The position numbers and the translations under genes were made by a program. A DNA stretch of 64,000 nucleotides. Source: Atherinomorus stipes. Its lineage: Eukaryota; Chordata; Actinopteri; Atheriniformes; Atherinidae. The stretch is from contig JALJCO010008621.1 of assembly GCA_023101725.1 (NCBI GenBank), forward strand, positions 1,347,001 through 1,411,000. Direction: 5' to 3'. How positions within the stretch are numbered: position 1 is the stretch's first letter; every line of letters begins with the position of its first letter. The notes below the pieces were generated by a model. That model had not been told where the DNA came from and did no database searches. It saw only the letters and a program-made list of their open reading frames with translations. This document shows, piece by piece, positions 1 through 54,210 of this stretch.

Positions 1-2473
1 CGTCCTGATAAGAGGAGGCAGGGGTGGTCTGGTGAATACTGATAGGTGCACAGGATGAACACAGGGAGCCAAGAGGCGTTGTGCCGGGCTGTCCTTTTCC
101 TCTGACCCTGCTCTGCTTTCCTGGGATTCACTTTTCATATGCACAACAGATACACACATAGTAGCCACCATCACACACAGACCAAAGGGGGAAAAAAAAA
201 ACTCTCCCTCGCCATTTCTGTTCAAAAACAACTCTCATTACAGTATAATCAGGCAGGGATCCATCCCCTGCCACCTATGCTAAGAAATACAGTTTATAAT
301 AACTGACTATTTTTAGACACTACCATCTTAGTAAACTTCAGTGTTGGATTGATCCATCCACATCAATTTAATTATCTCAAGCCTTGGTTCATAGTGACAT
401 ATCATGACAACTATCTGATGCATTAAAATGTGATTAAGGGTAATCAACAGGCTTATCCAACACATAAGAGTAAACTTTTCCAATAATGGGTAAATTATTG
501 TCAAGTACTGTCAACCAACAGTCTTCAAGCTCAAAGTCTGCATCTGAACAGATGCTCAAGTGCCACTAGCTGTTTCTTAAGTGTGTCAAAACATTCGTTA
601 GCACCTTAGCAAACACCCAATTTATAACTTTGATTGCCTTCCCTGCTACACACTAAGAGGAGCCTTGTTAAAACTTTTTTTTTTCTATTAATCGCCTCAT
701 GCATTGCTTTGACCCTGACTCTGAGGTCGGTCTGTTAAGCAGCTCAGTGAACCCTAATGCATGACAAATGAGTGAAAATAAGCATGAGACCGTTTTTTCA
801 ACAGTAAAAACAGAGCCTTTTGGAATCATTAAGACATGTCAGGTGATATGAAATATCTCACTGTGATGTGATTCAGTTTTGGAGAAGGTTCATGCAAGAT
901 CAAGGGGGTTTGATTATTCTGAATAGGCAATTTAAGCACTTTACAGATATCTAAAAATTCTAGATTTTTTTTTTTTTATTAAAACTGAAAAGAATTAACA
1001 TGATATGTGGTATTAGGAAATTATGTTGGCAGATCATTAGCATATGTCACTAAGAAGTGAAGGGACAAAGGTCAGTATCATCAGTGCAGAATGAACATGC
1101 TGATTTGTTTATCTGTGTGGAAAAATGCATGAAATTAAGAGTGTGTATGTCAGTAGTTCAAGCACTTATGTGGCATAAAAAGTAATGTAAGATGACTGTG
1201 TTTCAATTCAAGTGGAAACTGGTTCAAATCAGAGGATCAATCCATAATCATTTGGTATTACACTGCAGCAACTAACACCATGTGTCTGACTTGGTGAGCT
1301 GCCACTGACATGAAACACAGGCAACAAGATAAAGAGAAAAAGAGCAGGAGGGTAAAGCGAGGCTGGTGGGAAAAGAGCGCCGCTTGGGAAAGATCAAGGA
1401 AAACATACGAGAGATGGGACAGTGAGTGAGATAAAGGCCAGACAGATAGTTCAAGACTTCACAGCCCGTCTGTTACACTGACTTTGAATGTCTCCAGCTC
1501 TGTCCTCAACCACCATTACGCAGCCATCATTGCTACACAGACTACTCATTTACTTTAAAGACCAGTTGAGCTGCTTTACTCTTAGTTGTTTTGCATATGA
1601 AAATTGTGGGTGTATTTGATTGAGAGGGTATTTAAAGTTAACTATCCATTCAAGCATGCAAACTACAGGCAAAGATAACTCAAGAGAATTTCTAGAAGTG
1701 TTTTCGCTACATTTGCATCTTACAACACCTGAATTGTATTCTCTATCATGTGTATAACCCATATTTCAAGCCAGAATAAAGGCTTAAAATATGTTCACTT
1801 TAGATGCATTATACAGCATTATGCAAAACACTGGTGCAGATGAGGATGTCTTAAAAAATAAGGCAAGAGATAGTCTAAATTTATCATAAGTCATGAATAG
1901 TTCTCAGGCTGCATGTTTTTGTTCCCTGTAACACTGCAGAATGAATCAGTGTCAAACCAGATGTATCCTACTACAGCTTTGTGAACACAGCAGTACTTTT
2001 CAGCATTAGAGAGACTGCTGAGCCTGACTACATTTCCTGCTCAATTTGTACAAACGCATCCCCAAACCTAAAAGGAAACTCCATCATGCTTTACTGTTGC
2101 CTGCAGACACTTATCCATGTAGCTTTTCCCAGCACTTCAGCAATCAAACAGCTTTCTGTTCAAGCCAAATATTTCAAATCAGTGCAGAACACCTGTACTT
2201 ATTTGTTTTTATTTGCTTTACAGTTTCTTTGGCCGACTACCACTGTCTCTACAGTATGTGCTACTGCAGAGAAGCTTGGACAGCCATTATGGAAAGATCA
2301 ATCCAATATTTTCTGTCTTGATTTATGCATAATGGCCAGCTTTTACCTTGCTGCTCTGCTCATATTATGTATGCTATGAAACTGTCACTCATCCCACCTT
2401 TTCAGGATGACAGAGCACCCTAGAGTCCCATTTTTTGGTATGTATATATATATACATATATACATACATATAT

Positions 2474-2702
2474 TTATTTGAAAAACAGTAACCACCATTT
2501 AGAAAAAATGGAGTTAACTGCTTCTGAAAATAAATTCTTCATTTATTTTTTGAATATTTTCACCAAATCACACTCATATGAAGTAGAGGGTTTTAAATGG
2601 TTTGAGGGTGTTAAATGGAAGTAGGAGGTTTGTACTTGACTGTGACAAAAAGCAGTTAACTCCGTTTCTTTTAAATGGTGGTTAACTGTTTTTGCAAATA
2701 AA
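2474..2702. mobile_element. Foldback/MITE-like element with arms of about 55 bases
   Basis: The left arm (2474-2530) contains ACCACCATTT and GAGTTAACTGCTT. The right arm (2646-2702) contains their inverse (AAGCAGTTAACTCC, AAATGGTGGTTAACTG). The arms match over about 55 bases with a few differences and small gaps. The element lies between two TA-rich microsatellites, so a TA target is likely, but the exact edges and duplication cannot be separated from the microsatellite. No coding capacity. Confidence 0.6.
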
Positions 2703-2710
2703 CTCTTCCT

Positions 2711-2789
<79 letters not shown>

Positions 2790-2805
2790 TATACAGTATA
2801 TATAA

Positions 2806-2836
<31 letters not shown>
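2711..2836. repeat. Compound (CA)n(TA)n microsatellite
   Basis: About 13 CA units run directly into more than 40 TA units with a few interruptions. A shorter TA/TACA tract lies at 2439-2473 on the other side of the foldback element. The open frames here are translations of this repeat only. Confidence 0.97.
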
Positions 2837-2839
<3 letters not shown>

Positions 2840-3439
2840 TTGCTGGATTGCTTTATTATGAACTGGCAAAATAGCAAATGAGACCAATATTCAGCTGCAG
2901 TAATTCAGTAATGATGTATCAGTATCAAATCTTGATATGCTGGCTGACCATCATGCAACAGAGAGCTGATTTTTTTTCTCTCGTGCATGTATATATTTGT
3001 GTAGCAGCGCTGTCAAAATAATTCTGAGTAAATTTCTTCATGCAAATGGACAATCGTACAGTTCTCTTGCAGAGCTGATGCAATGTGTTGGTGTTGACTG
3101 AATGCTGACTAACTGAAATTAGTGATGTTTGTTCCGGCATATTGCCTCATCTCCTTTTTATTAACTTGCTCACAGTAAACAGTTCCTTTGTCTCCCTTCA
3201 TGTACTCCTCATCTCATTTTTCCTTATCTTTCTTCCTAAAATGGTTTATTGTCGACTCTGGTGGAAAACAATTTCATAACCAACATGATTACGCTCCAGA
3301 AATGCAGCCCCTATAGGCACAAAAGCTTCACCTGTAACATTTGCTGACAGTGATCCACACTTTTATGGACTTGGCTTTACAGTGTGAGCCTCTACTGAGA
3401 ATAAATGGTTCAGAGAATACTGGGAATAAAACTCAGAAT

Positions 3440-3560
3440 AAATTCAGTTCAATTCAGCTTAATTTGTATAGTGCCAGTTCACAACCATTCTCTCAAGTCA
3501 CTTTACACACATGATCAATTTAAGCCAATTCACCATAATCCATTTAAAACAAATCCATAT
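3440..3560 (-). mobile_element. Degenerate L2-type retroposon 3' tail (antisense)
   Basis: The segment starting TTCAGTTCAATTCAGCTTAA, followed by TTTGTATAGTGCC, is the reverse complement of the common fish tail (GGCGCTATACAAATAAA followed by TTGAATTGAA units). Only the end of the element is recognisable. Related tails occur at 31000-31097, 48898-48990 and 52262-52400. Confidence 0.4.
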
Positions 3561-4057
3561 TAGTCCAGTTGTGTTCATATAAGCCAGTTTATGATAAATA
3601 ATTACCTGTCTAAGGAAGGTACTAGTCTATCTCCTGTTGTTGGAATAAAAACCAACAGAAAAAAGAAAAAATCAAGATGGACAAGAATAACACTTCAGAA
3701 TGAACTTATTAGATTTCATATTTTCTAGGGATGTGACTCAGCGCAGAGGGTGACAGTGTAATTAGCAGACAAGCTAAAGTGAACTTATCCCAGTGCTAGG
3801 CAGTTAACTCCATGACCTACTTTGCAAAGCGGATTTTCCTCACCACTCACTCAGTCTGTGTGTCTGCTCACCACTGATAAGTCTATAACAAATTCATACA
3901 TTTAAATACACACAAACAACTTCACTCAGTCACAGTCAGCCGAACACACACAAATAGGCTACATGCAAAAGTTATGTATGAGGTAGTGCATATAAACAGA
4001 CACATGCACTCACTAAGTGACAGGAGAAGACAGAGGTGCATCAAAAGGGAGATCATT

Positions 4058-4059
<2 letters not shown>

Positions 4060-4092
<33 letters not shown>

Positions 4093-4102
4093 ACACACAC
4101 AC
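4060..4102. repeat. (CA)n microsatellite
   Basis: About 20 CA units with one CC interruption. Confidence 0.95.
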
Positions 4103-6678
4103 GCAGTAAATAAAGCCTGAAAGCCTTGTCAAACCCTGAGCTGATGGTATATGATGCTTATTATTCTTCCCATTGTGCCTTCTTGGCTTCGTGCTGGTGT
4201 GAGGGAATGTGTGTGTCTACGCATGTGTGTTTCATCTCGTTATTCTTTACGCAAGCCTGAGCACTCAAATCTAACTCTGTTTTCTCCGTGGAGAGTGCAC
4301 AGTGTGAGAGAAATTCCTGTTTTATCTTCTTATTCGTGAGAAGCTCATCATGTTTTGTGATTTTGTTCCTGCATATTGCCTCATCTCCTCTTTATTGACT
4401 TGCTCATGATAAACACCTCCTTTTTCTGCCCTTATGTACCCCTCATCTCATAGTTCTCTCTCGTTTTCTCATCTTTCTGTGCCTCTCGAGGATTCCTTCT
4501 CACTTTCTTCTCTGAGGAGCAATCAGCTGTGAAAGTTATTGACCAGCAAGGTGCTTAATGAGGCTGATAAAACCAGTGAGCAGAGACCTGTAACTTTTTA
4601 CAAGCACACCTCATTAAAGCTTGGAAGCCAGAGATGGGAAGACTGGCAGAGACACAGAAAGGCTTCCTTGAACACATTTAAAATGGATTCCGATACAAGA
4701 ATATTCCATCTACCTGTTAGGGAAATCTGAAAGTGAACTGAGACGACGTATTGAGAAAAGCAGGTGGAGATTGTGAGGCAAACAGGGAGCAGAGTGCAGA
4801 GATTTACTTTAATGTAAACATCAAATGAGAAGAGAAAATGAGAGCAGAAAATGCCTTAGCTGGTCTTTGCATTGGGTGTCTGTGCACCTGCATCTGCATG
4901 AACAAATATGCATGTGCATGCAGGCAAAGGGCTGATTACAATAACAAAGCGCTAGCGCTAGGATGCAGCACAGCAGCCTTTCACTGTGGCACAGCCTGGA
5001 TCAGAGAAAAGCTACAGGATAATTAAAACCAATAAAAATCACACCATGTTCGGCTTTTACCTAAAGATTGTGTTGTTCCTAATTTGTTATTTTTACCTTT
5101 GATTTTGAGTGTGGATGACAGCCAGTTATGACTTTAAACAAACACAGCTCAGTGGTTGCCACGTGGAATGGGCGGAGCTCACAGGCCACAAAAAATAAAA
5201 ATCAACTCAGGGTAAGAAAGAGTTGCAAAAAGAAAGTGTTATTTCTAGGTGAAATAGTATTGCCTTCTAAGGATTACTTCAGGTTGAGTGGTGATTAAAT
5301 GGTACCCTCCAGCATTGGGGGGTGGGTGGGCAGCTGGGTGGCGATGCTAACCACTCACAGCCAGTGAGTCTCTGGTATGTGACCACCTAAGAAATGCTTG
5401 GACCTCTGTAATACTGATCTACAGAGCACATGCACACAGGAATCACATCACAAGCTCCCCAAATGAAAAGAATTTGCTGTTTAAGATGTAATTAGTGCTT
5501 GTAATGCATTACTCTGTTTTTAATTAAATTAGAGCTCAGCTGTGAAAACATCCAGCCTCCTGATATTTGATAACTAGTACTTTACAGGGCACTTAAGTCC
5601 TCTGGTACTAAAACGTTGTCATGACTAATCTTCACATGGTGCAAGTCTGTTGAGTCCTTAATTCAATTACCTCAAACCAAAGCCACCGTCTCCATGACTG
5701 CTGTATGTCTAAAACATGTGTAAAGGCAGATTTCCATCCTTATTGGTATACCAGTGCAACCTAGTGAGTCACTGTGGCTCTAATCCGATATTTATGGCTA
5801 CCACTGACCCCTGAGATCAGCTGTTTTCTGACCTCTGATTGGCTAACCTCAAGCAGGACCTCTGCCCTGCTGTCTGTGAGGTCACAGCAGCTCGGTCATT
5901 TATCACAGGCATCCGTCTCTGGTTTCCCCATCTACTCCCATGACTCATCTTGTGGTCCCCCTGCTGTCTTTTCCCACACCCTTTCATTGCTCTCTGCCTG
6001 TTAATGCATGACAGGGCAAGAATGGGAACAGTCGTAGCACCATCATCTGACTCAATGTTAAAGGAGTAACAGACTAAAGTGGCACATGCAAAACGAGTGG
6101 GCGACACACTCCGCACTTTCTTAAGGAGGTCTAAAAGTTTATGAAGCTCCGAAAGAGAGATGCACGTGTTTGTGAACAAGAGAGCAGTGGTGGTGCAGCC
6201 CTGGAGTATAAAAGCACAACACCTACCCTACTCAGGCAACAGGCAGCAGTAAAACAACAGCACGTGGAAAGTCGGAAAAGTAAAAGCCAGAGTACACTGA
6301 AGGGGCTTTTGCAGCAACACTAAGGATCACACAGAATGCGAGGTGGGGAGATAAGTCTACGATTGTACATGTGAAAGGGGGAAAAAAAGAGAATGGGCTG
6401 AAGTAGGTGTGGAGAGGGAACACATGGACCCTTTAGTATCAAAAAGAAAAAGCGTGAGAGGGCTCAGCTGGTGTGGGGGAGGAAAGAGAAGGGAGACAAG
6501 GGAAAGCTGAAGTCAAAGTGTAGGGTGTGACAGGGAAAGAGGGAGATGAGGAACTATGCAGTTCTTTTTGTTTCAACTCGGGCGTTTTTCATCTCTGAGT
6601 GGATCTGGGTGTGATTCAGTCTTTGTTGCAAAGCTCCTTTCCAAAAATATGTGTATGTGTGTGTGTTAAGTCACTTAC

Positions 6679-48136
<41,458 letters not shown>

Positions 48137-48520
48137 TGTGTCAAAAAACGCGGTGACTCTACGGGGACTTGGGATCCAGTCTGAGGAGCTCTCGGTGTGC
48201 CGACCAGACTCAGTCCTGATCCAAGCACCGGCTTCGTCCCATTCTTCTCCTCCTCTTCCTCTGCTCTGGCGTCTTCTCTCTGAGCTCCTGAAACAGCGGC
48301 TGGAATCTCTGCTCTGGATGTGTTTACCTCCGCCCCGTCCGACCGGGCGCACTTGAGGTGACTGGCTGGGAGGATGGGTGCGAGCCGGTGCGTAAAGGGG
48401 AAGAGGAGGAGGAAGAGGAGGAGGTGTGGGAGGGGAGGTGGTCACGGCGGTGGTAGTAGGGCAGTTGAGCAGAGCTGGGATGAGGCAGACTGGCTGAGGG
48501 CGTCACCTACTTTCTGGAAG
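48137..48520 (-). promoter_or_regulatory. GC-rich 5' UTR/promoter region of the NKAIN gene
   Basis: This is the only sizeable GC- and CpG-rich stretch next to the start codon. On the minus strand it holds a GC box (GGGGCGG, near 48332-48338) and a long pyrimidine-rich tract (TCC repeats, complement of 48396-48440), both common in TATA-less vertebrate promoters. No convincing TATA box was seen and the transcription start cannot be fixed from sequence. The frame is open upstream of the ATG but begins with no ATG, so I read this as 5' UTR. Confidence 0.55.
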
Positions 48521-48897
48521 CAGTCTGTAATATGACAATCCTGACACCGTTTCTTGACTTGAAAATGTCTCAAGTGAGCTGTTTGATTTATAGGCTAATC
48601 ATGCTGTTGCTGGAATTTTTTTTCATCACATTTAGAGACAGGACAAAGGTGATGCAACCGGTTTTGACTGATGTTTGCACAATGACGTTTAAAATTAATA
48701 GAAATAATGTCACAAATAACGACTTTCTGCTCGGATGCGTATGGGAGTTTGAGGAGGCGCCAGGTTTTATTCCTGCCTTCACGATGCTACTGATGATGGA
48801 GAAAAGGCGACATCTAGTGGCTATAAAGTGACATAACCTATACGGCCAAAATTTTAGTGGGTTTTTTATAACATCTTTAGCTACAGCACATTTTTTA

Positions 48898-48990
48898 CAC
48901 AAGTTCAAGTTTATTTATACAGCACGTCTACAAACAACAATGGTTGTGCCAAAGTGCTGAACAAATTTAAACAAGAAAGCAGGTAATGAA
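48898..48990 (-). mobile_element. L2-type retroposon tail (antisense)
   Basis: AAGTTCAAGTTTATTTATAC and AGCACG, followed by CCAAAGTGCTGAACAA, is the inverse of the fish tail that reads GCACTTTGG then TATAAATAAACTTGAA. Only the last 90 or so bases are recognisable. Confidence 0.45.
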
Positions 48991-49292
48991 AGATTTTTAA
49001 AAACATGAATTAAAACAGATATCATGACTGCCTTTTCTATTTGATCACACATCTTTTTTAAAAAATATTTTTTCATAGTAATATTTTAAGCTACTGAAAT
49101 CCTCACAGGTTTCTTTTATATTATGAGTGCCATTAAAAACTTTTAATCTAATTGGGGGTATTTACGGTTGAATAGGCCTCATCATATTTTTCTTTCTCTT
49201 TTTTAGTTAGTTTTATTAGTTCATTTTACCATATCAAGTTTTGTCACACATAACTTCCTATCTAAGCCACCCAATATGATATATATGTGTGC

Positions 49293-49393
<101 letters not shown>

Positions 49394-51941
49394 TACAAAG
49401 CAAACCTCTCAGTCCTCCTGTAGGGAGCACACGGAGGCGGTTCCCACTCTCCACACCAACTTGATAAATCTTTTAAGTGTTGGCGGGCAGAGTGGGGGAA
49501 CACTTCATATCTCATTTCATCACACACTCCCCTGTTCTTTTTCCTCCTGTAAAGCACTTCCTCTTCCTCAGTGCTACATAGCAGCCCTGCCCACCTGAGT
49601 TCGGCCGGCCCAGAAGGAGCTCCTTTCTTCCTATCCCATCGCCAGAAATAACCTGCAGGCATATTTATGGAAACCAGCAAGCTGGCACGCACTGGGGTTT
49701 TTTTTAGGTGAAAAATAAATGAAGAGATAGCTAACTAAATAATAAATGACGCTCCTTTCTTTCATCAGGAATGTTGACAATCTGAATAGAAAAAAATGTG
49801 ATCAATCCCACCATGAATCATTTTATGTCTGTCATATTTCATTGGTATCAACTATTGGCACGAGTGTAATGTTATCTGTATGAAGGTAGCCTATTGCATC
49901 TTTCTATATGTTGTCTTCATAATGTAGATCCTTTTATCTCCACATTCAAGACATTGTATAAATGATTTGCTTCTGGACTAAGCCTTTAAAAAATTGCCCC
50001 ACAGCTCAAGACTTCCTTGCATTTTGTACAGAGACACAGTTGACTATCTAATAGGCTACACATTGCACCATTTCATTGGGAGGAAATATTGGAAATACAT
50101 TCATCTTTGCTGCAAAACATTTAGATTTAAACAAAGCTGCCATCAGCTTGAATTTGAAAAAGCAAAATGTGACTGACTTTGTAAAGTCAAATGTTTGTGT
50201 GTGTGTGTGTGTGTTTTTATGTGCATTAAACTGGGGAGGGTAGTTTTCTCTAATTCACAGCTATATTTTTTGGAGATCATCCAAATGTGTGCCATAGGTC
50301 TATGAGTGTATGTGTGCGCATGAGTGGGTTGGTGGCTGAAAGTAAGTGAGACGGAGATATGAGAGCCCATTCTGAAATAAGGTCACTGTTATAGTTTTAT
50401 CAGATGGCTTGATGGAGGTTCTGCTATGTGTTCTCATTTTGCCCATTTTGCCCAACACCTCTTTATCTCCTCACGTTTTTGTGTCTGCATGTGTATGTGT
50501 GTGTGTGTCCCAACCACTTCTTTCATGACAAGTGTGGCCCTCCGGGGCTGCTGTTCTCCACAAAGACACTAATGTGAAGTGACAGGACAGCCAGTGGTGC
50601 GCTGCTCGGAGGGGACCTGCATTGTGAAGGAGACCCAAGAGTCTGGCACATAGTGGACAACAATAGAAAAAAGACCTCAAAAGGACAGGGCTTTTCTCTC
50701 TCTGAAAGAGCCTTAGGCTGTCGCTTCTGGTTCCCACTCTTGCTGCCTTTCTCTCTTTTTTCTTTTCACACATTTTGGCGCTAAAATATACTGGTCAAAA
50801 TCCCTTCATGCAGCCCTGTTAAAGAGAAGTCTCTTAATGATGATCAAATTTCAAGTTCATCATTTTTGAAGCTGAAACATGAAGGTCAAACAGATTCTGT
50901 CTGATTTGTTTTCCTGAAATAATTATGGTGCTGCAGCATTTTTCCAAGACCAAAAGTAGACAAAATAATAATGATGCCATTCAGACTGAAAATCAGAGCA
51001 TCTCATGGGGATCTGCTTCGCGAAACAAAGACAACACAGGGTGTTTTGTATTAATGTAAGCAAATAATGAGAAATAATGCATCATTACCAAACTGAGCTG
51101 CTCCATTCTGCCTTTTAGGACATTTATCAACACAACGTAGTCTACACTGCTGCAAATGACAGCCAACATTGGCTGTCAGATAAGCACATGAATGCTTTCT
51201 TTATTTAGGCTCGTACTCATGAAAAATTAAACATTGTACATATTTCTTTGGAGGCGGAGTTGGATTTCTCCTTCATTTTGCAGTGAAGAAAGTTCCACAC
51301 TCAATGAAGAGTAAATACAGAGGCTATTATGAAGGGCATGTCAATAACTGATAATGGGATTATGCTTTGGTGGAGAAATATTGGTTCCCAGAATCTTTTT
51401 TTTTTCTTCTTCTTCTTTTTTTAATTACTCGGCGTTATTCCAGCGGCGACCGCTTGGAGGCGCTCTCTGCGAGGTCAGCTTTGATTGAACGGCGCCGTCA
51501 CAGGTGCATCAATGCAAGCAAGAGGCGGAGGATACCGGAAATCTGCTGCATTTCCTTCCAAGTAAAAGCAGTGTGTGTTACAACAGGAAACCCTGTAATT
51601 ACAGCATTTATGTGCTGCGTTCCACCGTTTCACTGCCGCGGAAGTCTGCAGTCATGGAGTTTTTATTCAGTGTTATTAGTGTTTCCCCCCTGTTTTTTTT
51701 TTTTTTTCCACCTTTCTCAGGCTAACATGAAACAGCTTTTTGCAAATAATGATATGGGATTTTTTTCAGGGTAGAAAGAGACCCTTTCTATGGAGACCCA
51801 GATAGACATTCAGAAAACCTGCAACACAGGCAGAACTTTTTGCTACCTGTTGCAGGACTAATTTTAACATTAGCTATAGCTTATCTTTTGCTTTGTTTGG
51901 TGAACAGCAGAGCTTTAGGCTACTCTTGTTCTTGGTATTTG

Positions 51942-51994
<53 letters not shown>
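51942..51994. repeat. (TA)n microsatellite
   Basis: About 26 uninterrupted TA units. Confidence 0.97.
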
Positions 51995-51999
<5 letters not shown>

Positions 52000-52261
52000 T
52001 CATAGATGCATAAATATCCTTATTCAGACAGTTTTTTTAAAATGAACATCTAATGCTGCATAATATGAAAAAGAAACAAATATCAAGGATCATTATATCA
52101 GCCACATCCGTTAAATATGCTGTGTGCTACAACTGCATCATTGTTCCCTTGTTCGTTTGCAGTTTAAATATTAATTAAATCATTTCTATGAGAAGAACAT
52201 TCAGCCTAGTTCTGAACAAGTAAAAATAGCCTTTAAAGCCCCCATAGCTATTTTCTGCAAA

Positions 52262-52400
52262 TTCAGTTCAATTCGGCTTTATTTGTATAGCACTATTTCA
52301 CAATATTTATTTCAAAGCATTTCAAACGTATTTACTACAGCTAAAATACAATCCAAATAAAAACAAATCCCTCAACTGTGTTCAAATAAACCAATCCACG
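52262..52400 (-). mobile_element. L2-type retroposon tail (antisense)
   Basis: TTCAGTTCAATTCGGCTTTA followed by TTTGTATAGCACTATTTCAC and CAAAGCATTTCAAACG matches the inverse of the same tail family as at 3440 and 31000. The copy is diverged. Confidence 0.5.
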
Positions 52401-53128
52401 GGAAACATGCCGGGACAACGATTGCATTAAACTTTTCCTTTATTTCAATTCCCCGCCCTGAGCATAGATAGATTGTAGGTGTCAACAGGGAGGAGAGGCT
52501 CATTTCTAACACGAAGGGGGAATGTCAAGCAGAACCAGACTCCCATCTGCCTCGACCTGTTGGGGGTGGAAACAGGGATTAAGAAGCGTAACGCCAAGCC
52601 AGGGATACCTGCTGAGAAAGAAACAGTGGCACAAGTTAATGACATTAATCCCAGATGTTTACAAGAAAATAAGGAGCAAAGAGAGACGAAGCACCAGTGC
52701 ATCATTATGAGAAACTAACTCAAATTTTTGAGTCACTCGGTCAGAATTTGCTTTACAATGCAGATTAATAGAATAAGTGCGATTAAAAAAAATCTCATTT
52801 CGTCACCAGGTTAACTTGTGTTTTACTTGGAAATAATTCACCGGATATCAGCTGGGCTGCTAATTCTGTCTTGACAGCGATCTAGTCACATGGTGCTACC
52901 TTACCGAGAGCTGATGGAGCCAGATGAAAAAGGCAGGAGGCGAGCCCCTCTGGTTGCGCGTCAGCATCCCCTCAAATAGAAATCAGCCTCTGTCACTTCT
53001 GCCCTGCACACTGACAGACGGACGCCTGCAACCCTGAAACAGAGATTTATAGGAGGCAGATTCCATTTGGCATGCGGCGATTTTTTGTGAATGTGATGCC
53101 AAAGAAGAAGAGTAAGGTGAAGCTGTAA

Positions 53129-53245
53129 GGGGGCTGGAGCATTCCAGAGAATGATAGTGAAGATCAAGACGCGCTGTCCCAGGAGAACTCATCTGAAGAG
53201 CTGGCCGTAAGAGACCGGGATGCTCCTCTAACACACCGGAGCCGA
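53129..53245 (+). other. Exon-like open stretch of unknown nature ending at a consensus donor
   Basis: On the plus strand 39 codons are open up to CGA|GTGAGT at 53245/53246. The translation is acidic and serine-rich, including PENDSEDQDALSQENSSEEL, unlike the low-complexity products nearby. The same frame upstream has ATG at 53096 and a basic decapeptide MPKKKSKVKL, but a TAA at 53126 separates the two. I recognise no family. It could be a noncoding first exon, a coding exon with an unseen acceptor, or chance. Confidence 0.2.
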
Positions 53246-54164
53246 GTGAGTACACACCATTCGATCCCCGCCTCTTGCATTCTGCTGACACTTTGGCAAC
53301 ATCTGGGCAGTTGTGAATGCTTGCCCACCCCCTCCTAAATCGCCCTTGAATTAAGCCATGCTACATCGATCCCACCTGTCTGATCAATCATTCATGCGCT
53401 TCCTAGAAAAGCGCGCATAGCCAACGATGTGTGAAAGTTGCCTTTTTAATTAGAAAAATGGAGCACTTTCCGCCTGCGCACACCGGCAACTTACAGTCAT
53501 GCACGCACGCATCGCGATTTAATGCCACGCACTGCGTTTCAGTGGGTGATTGCGGGGTCGATCATGTCTCTTTAAAGTTTTGATTAGAGTGAACATGTGT
53601 TGCACGCAGCGGCCACAGTGGTTAATTAATAATGCCTTTGTAAGGGGGTCTCTTATCACAGGCACTCATCATTAATCCAATGATGGCCCGGAGGGCGTGG
53701 GTTGCTGTACTGATAATAATAGGAAGGCACCAGTCCTGCTTACACTCTTGGGTTGATTAATTATGGACTCAGAACAAATGGACTCAGTCTGTCATGTGCA
53801 CAAGTCAGATAGCCTACATACAATGCAAAGCAGAAATAGCCTTTAATAGGACCATTCATTTGGTGATATTAAAAACGAGTCTTTAAAAAAAATCATAAGC
53901 TACAGTTCTTATTTTAACATGCCTTATGTCTAAATTGAGGCTGCCTTTGTAGGAATGGGCACTGCATCTACATATCTGATTCACTGTGAAATGATTTTCT
54001 CACCTGGAATAAGCTACAAAGTGGAGTGCATGCTGTGCTGCTACATGTGTGGGTGTGGGTGTGAGTGAAACTTCTACATCAGGGCCAGTGCATGCAGATG
54101 AATGAAATCCACTTACTATGCTGCAAGGGTCCCTATCTCCTGCATGGATGTGCATGTGTGCGTG

Positions 54165-54210
54165 CCAGTGTGTGTGTGTGTTGTTGTGTGTGTGTGTGTT
54201 TTGTGTGTGT
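54165..54210. repeat. GT-rich simple repeat
   Basis: Several TGTG runs broken by TTG and CC interruptions. Confidence 0.8.

Larger units (their letters stand above)
1..6678 (-). other. Partial intron 5 of the NKAIN gene
   Basis: No exon-like sequence was recognised. The stretch contains a foldback element (2474-2702), a CA/TA microsatellite block (2711-2836), a CA tract (4060-4102) and an antisense retroposon tail (about 3440-3560). The remainder is unremarkable AT-rich DNA. Confidence 0.7.

Noticed and set aside
2543..2887. Open frames with long YIYIYI or CVCVCV stretches (also at 49221-49598)
   Set aside because: These are translations of TA, CA and GA microsatellites.
1..6670. A terminal NKAIN exon (DFIGGFD and C-terminal tail)
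   Set aside because: I scanned the minus strand for sequences coding DFIGGFD or SYGYQ next to an acceptor and found none, so the exon is taken to lie outside the window.
48137..48445. N-terminal extension of the NKAIN protein by about 100 residues
   Set aside because: The upstream frame is open but starts at a GTG with no ATG. The family begins with MG-CSGRC, which is exactly the ATG chosen.
52983..53291. 102-codon minus-strand open frame
   Set aside because: It has no recognisable motif, runs in the AT-poor patch where stops are rare, and overlaps the plus-strand stretch that has better exon features.
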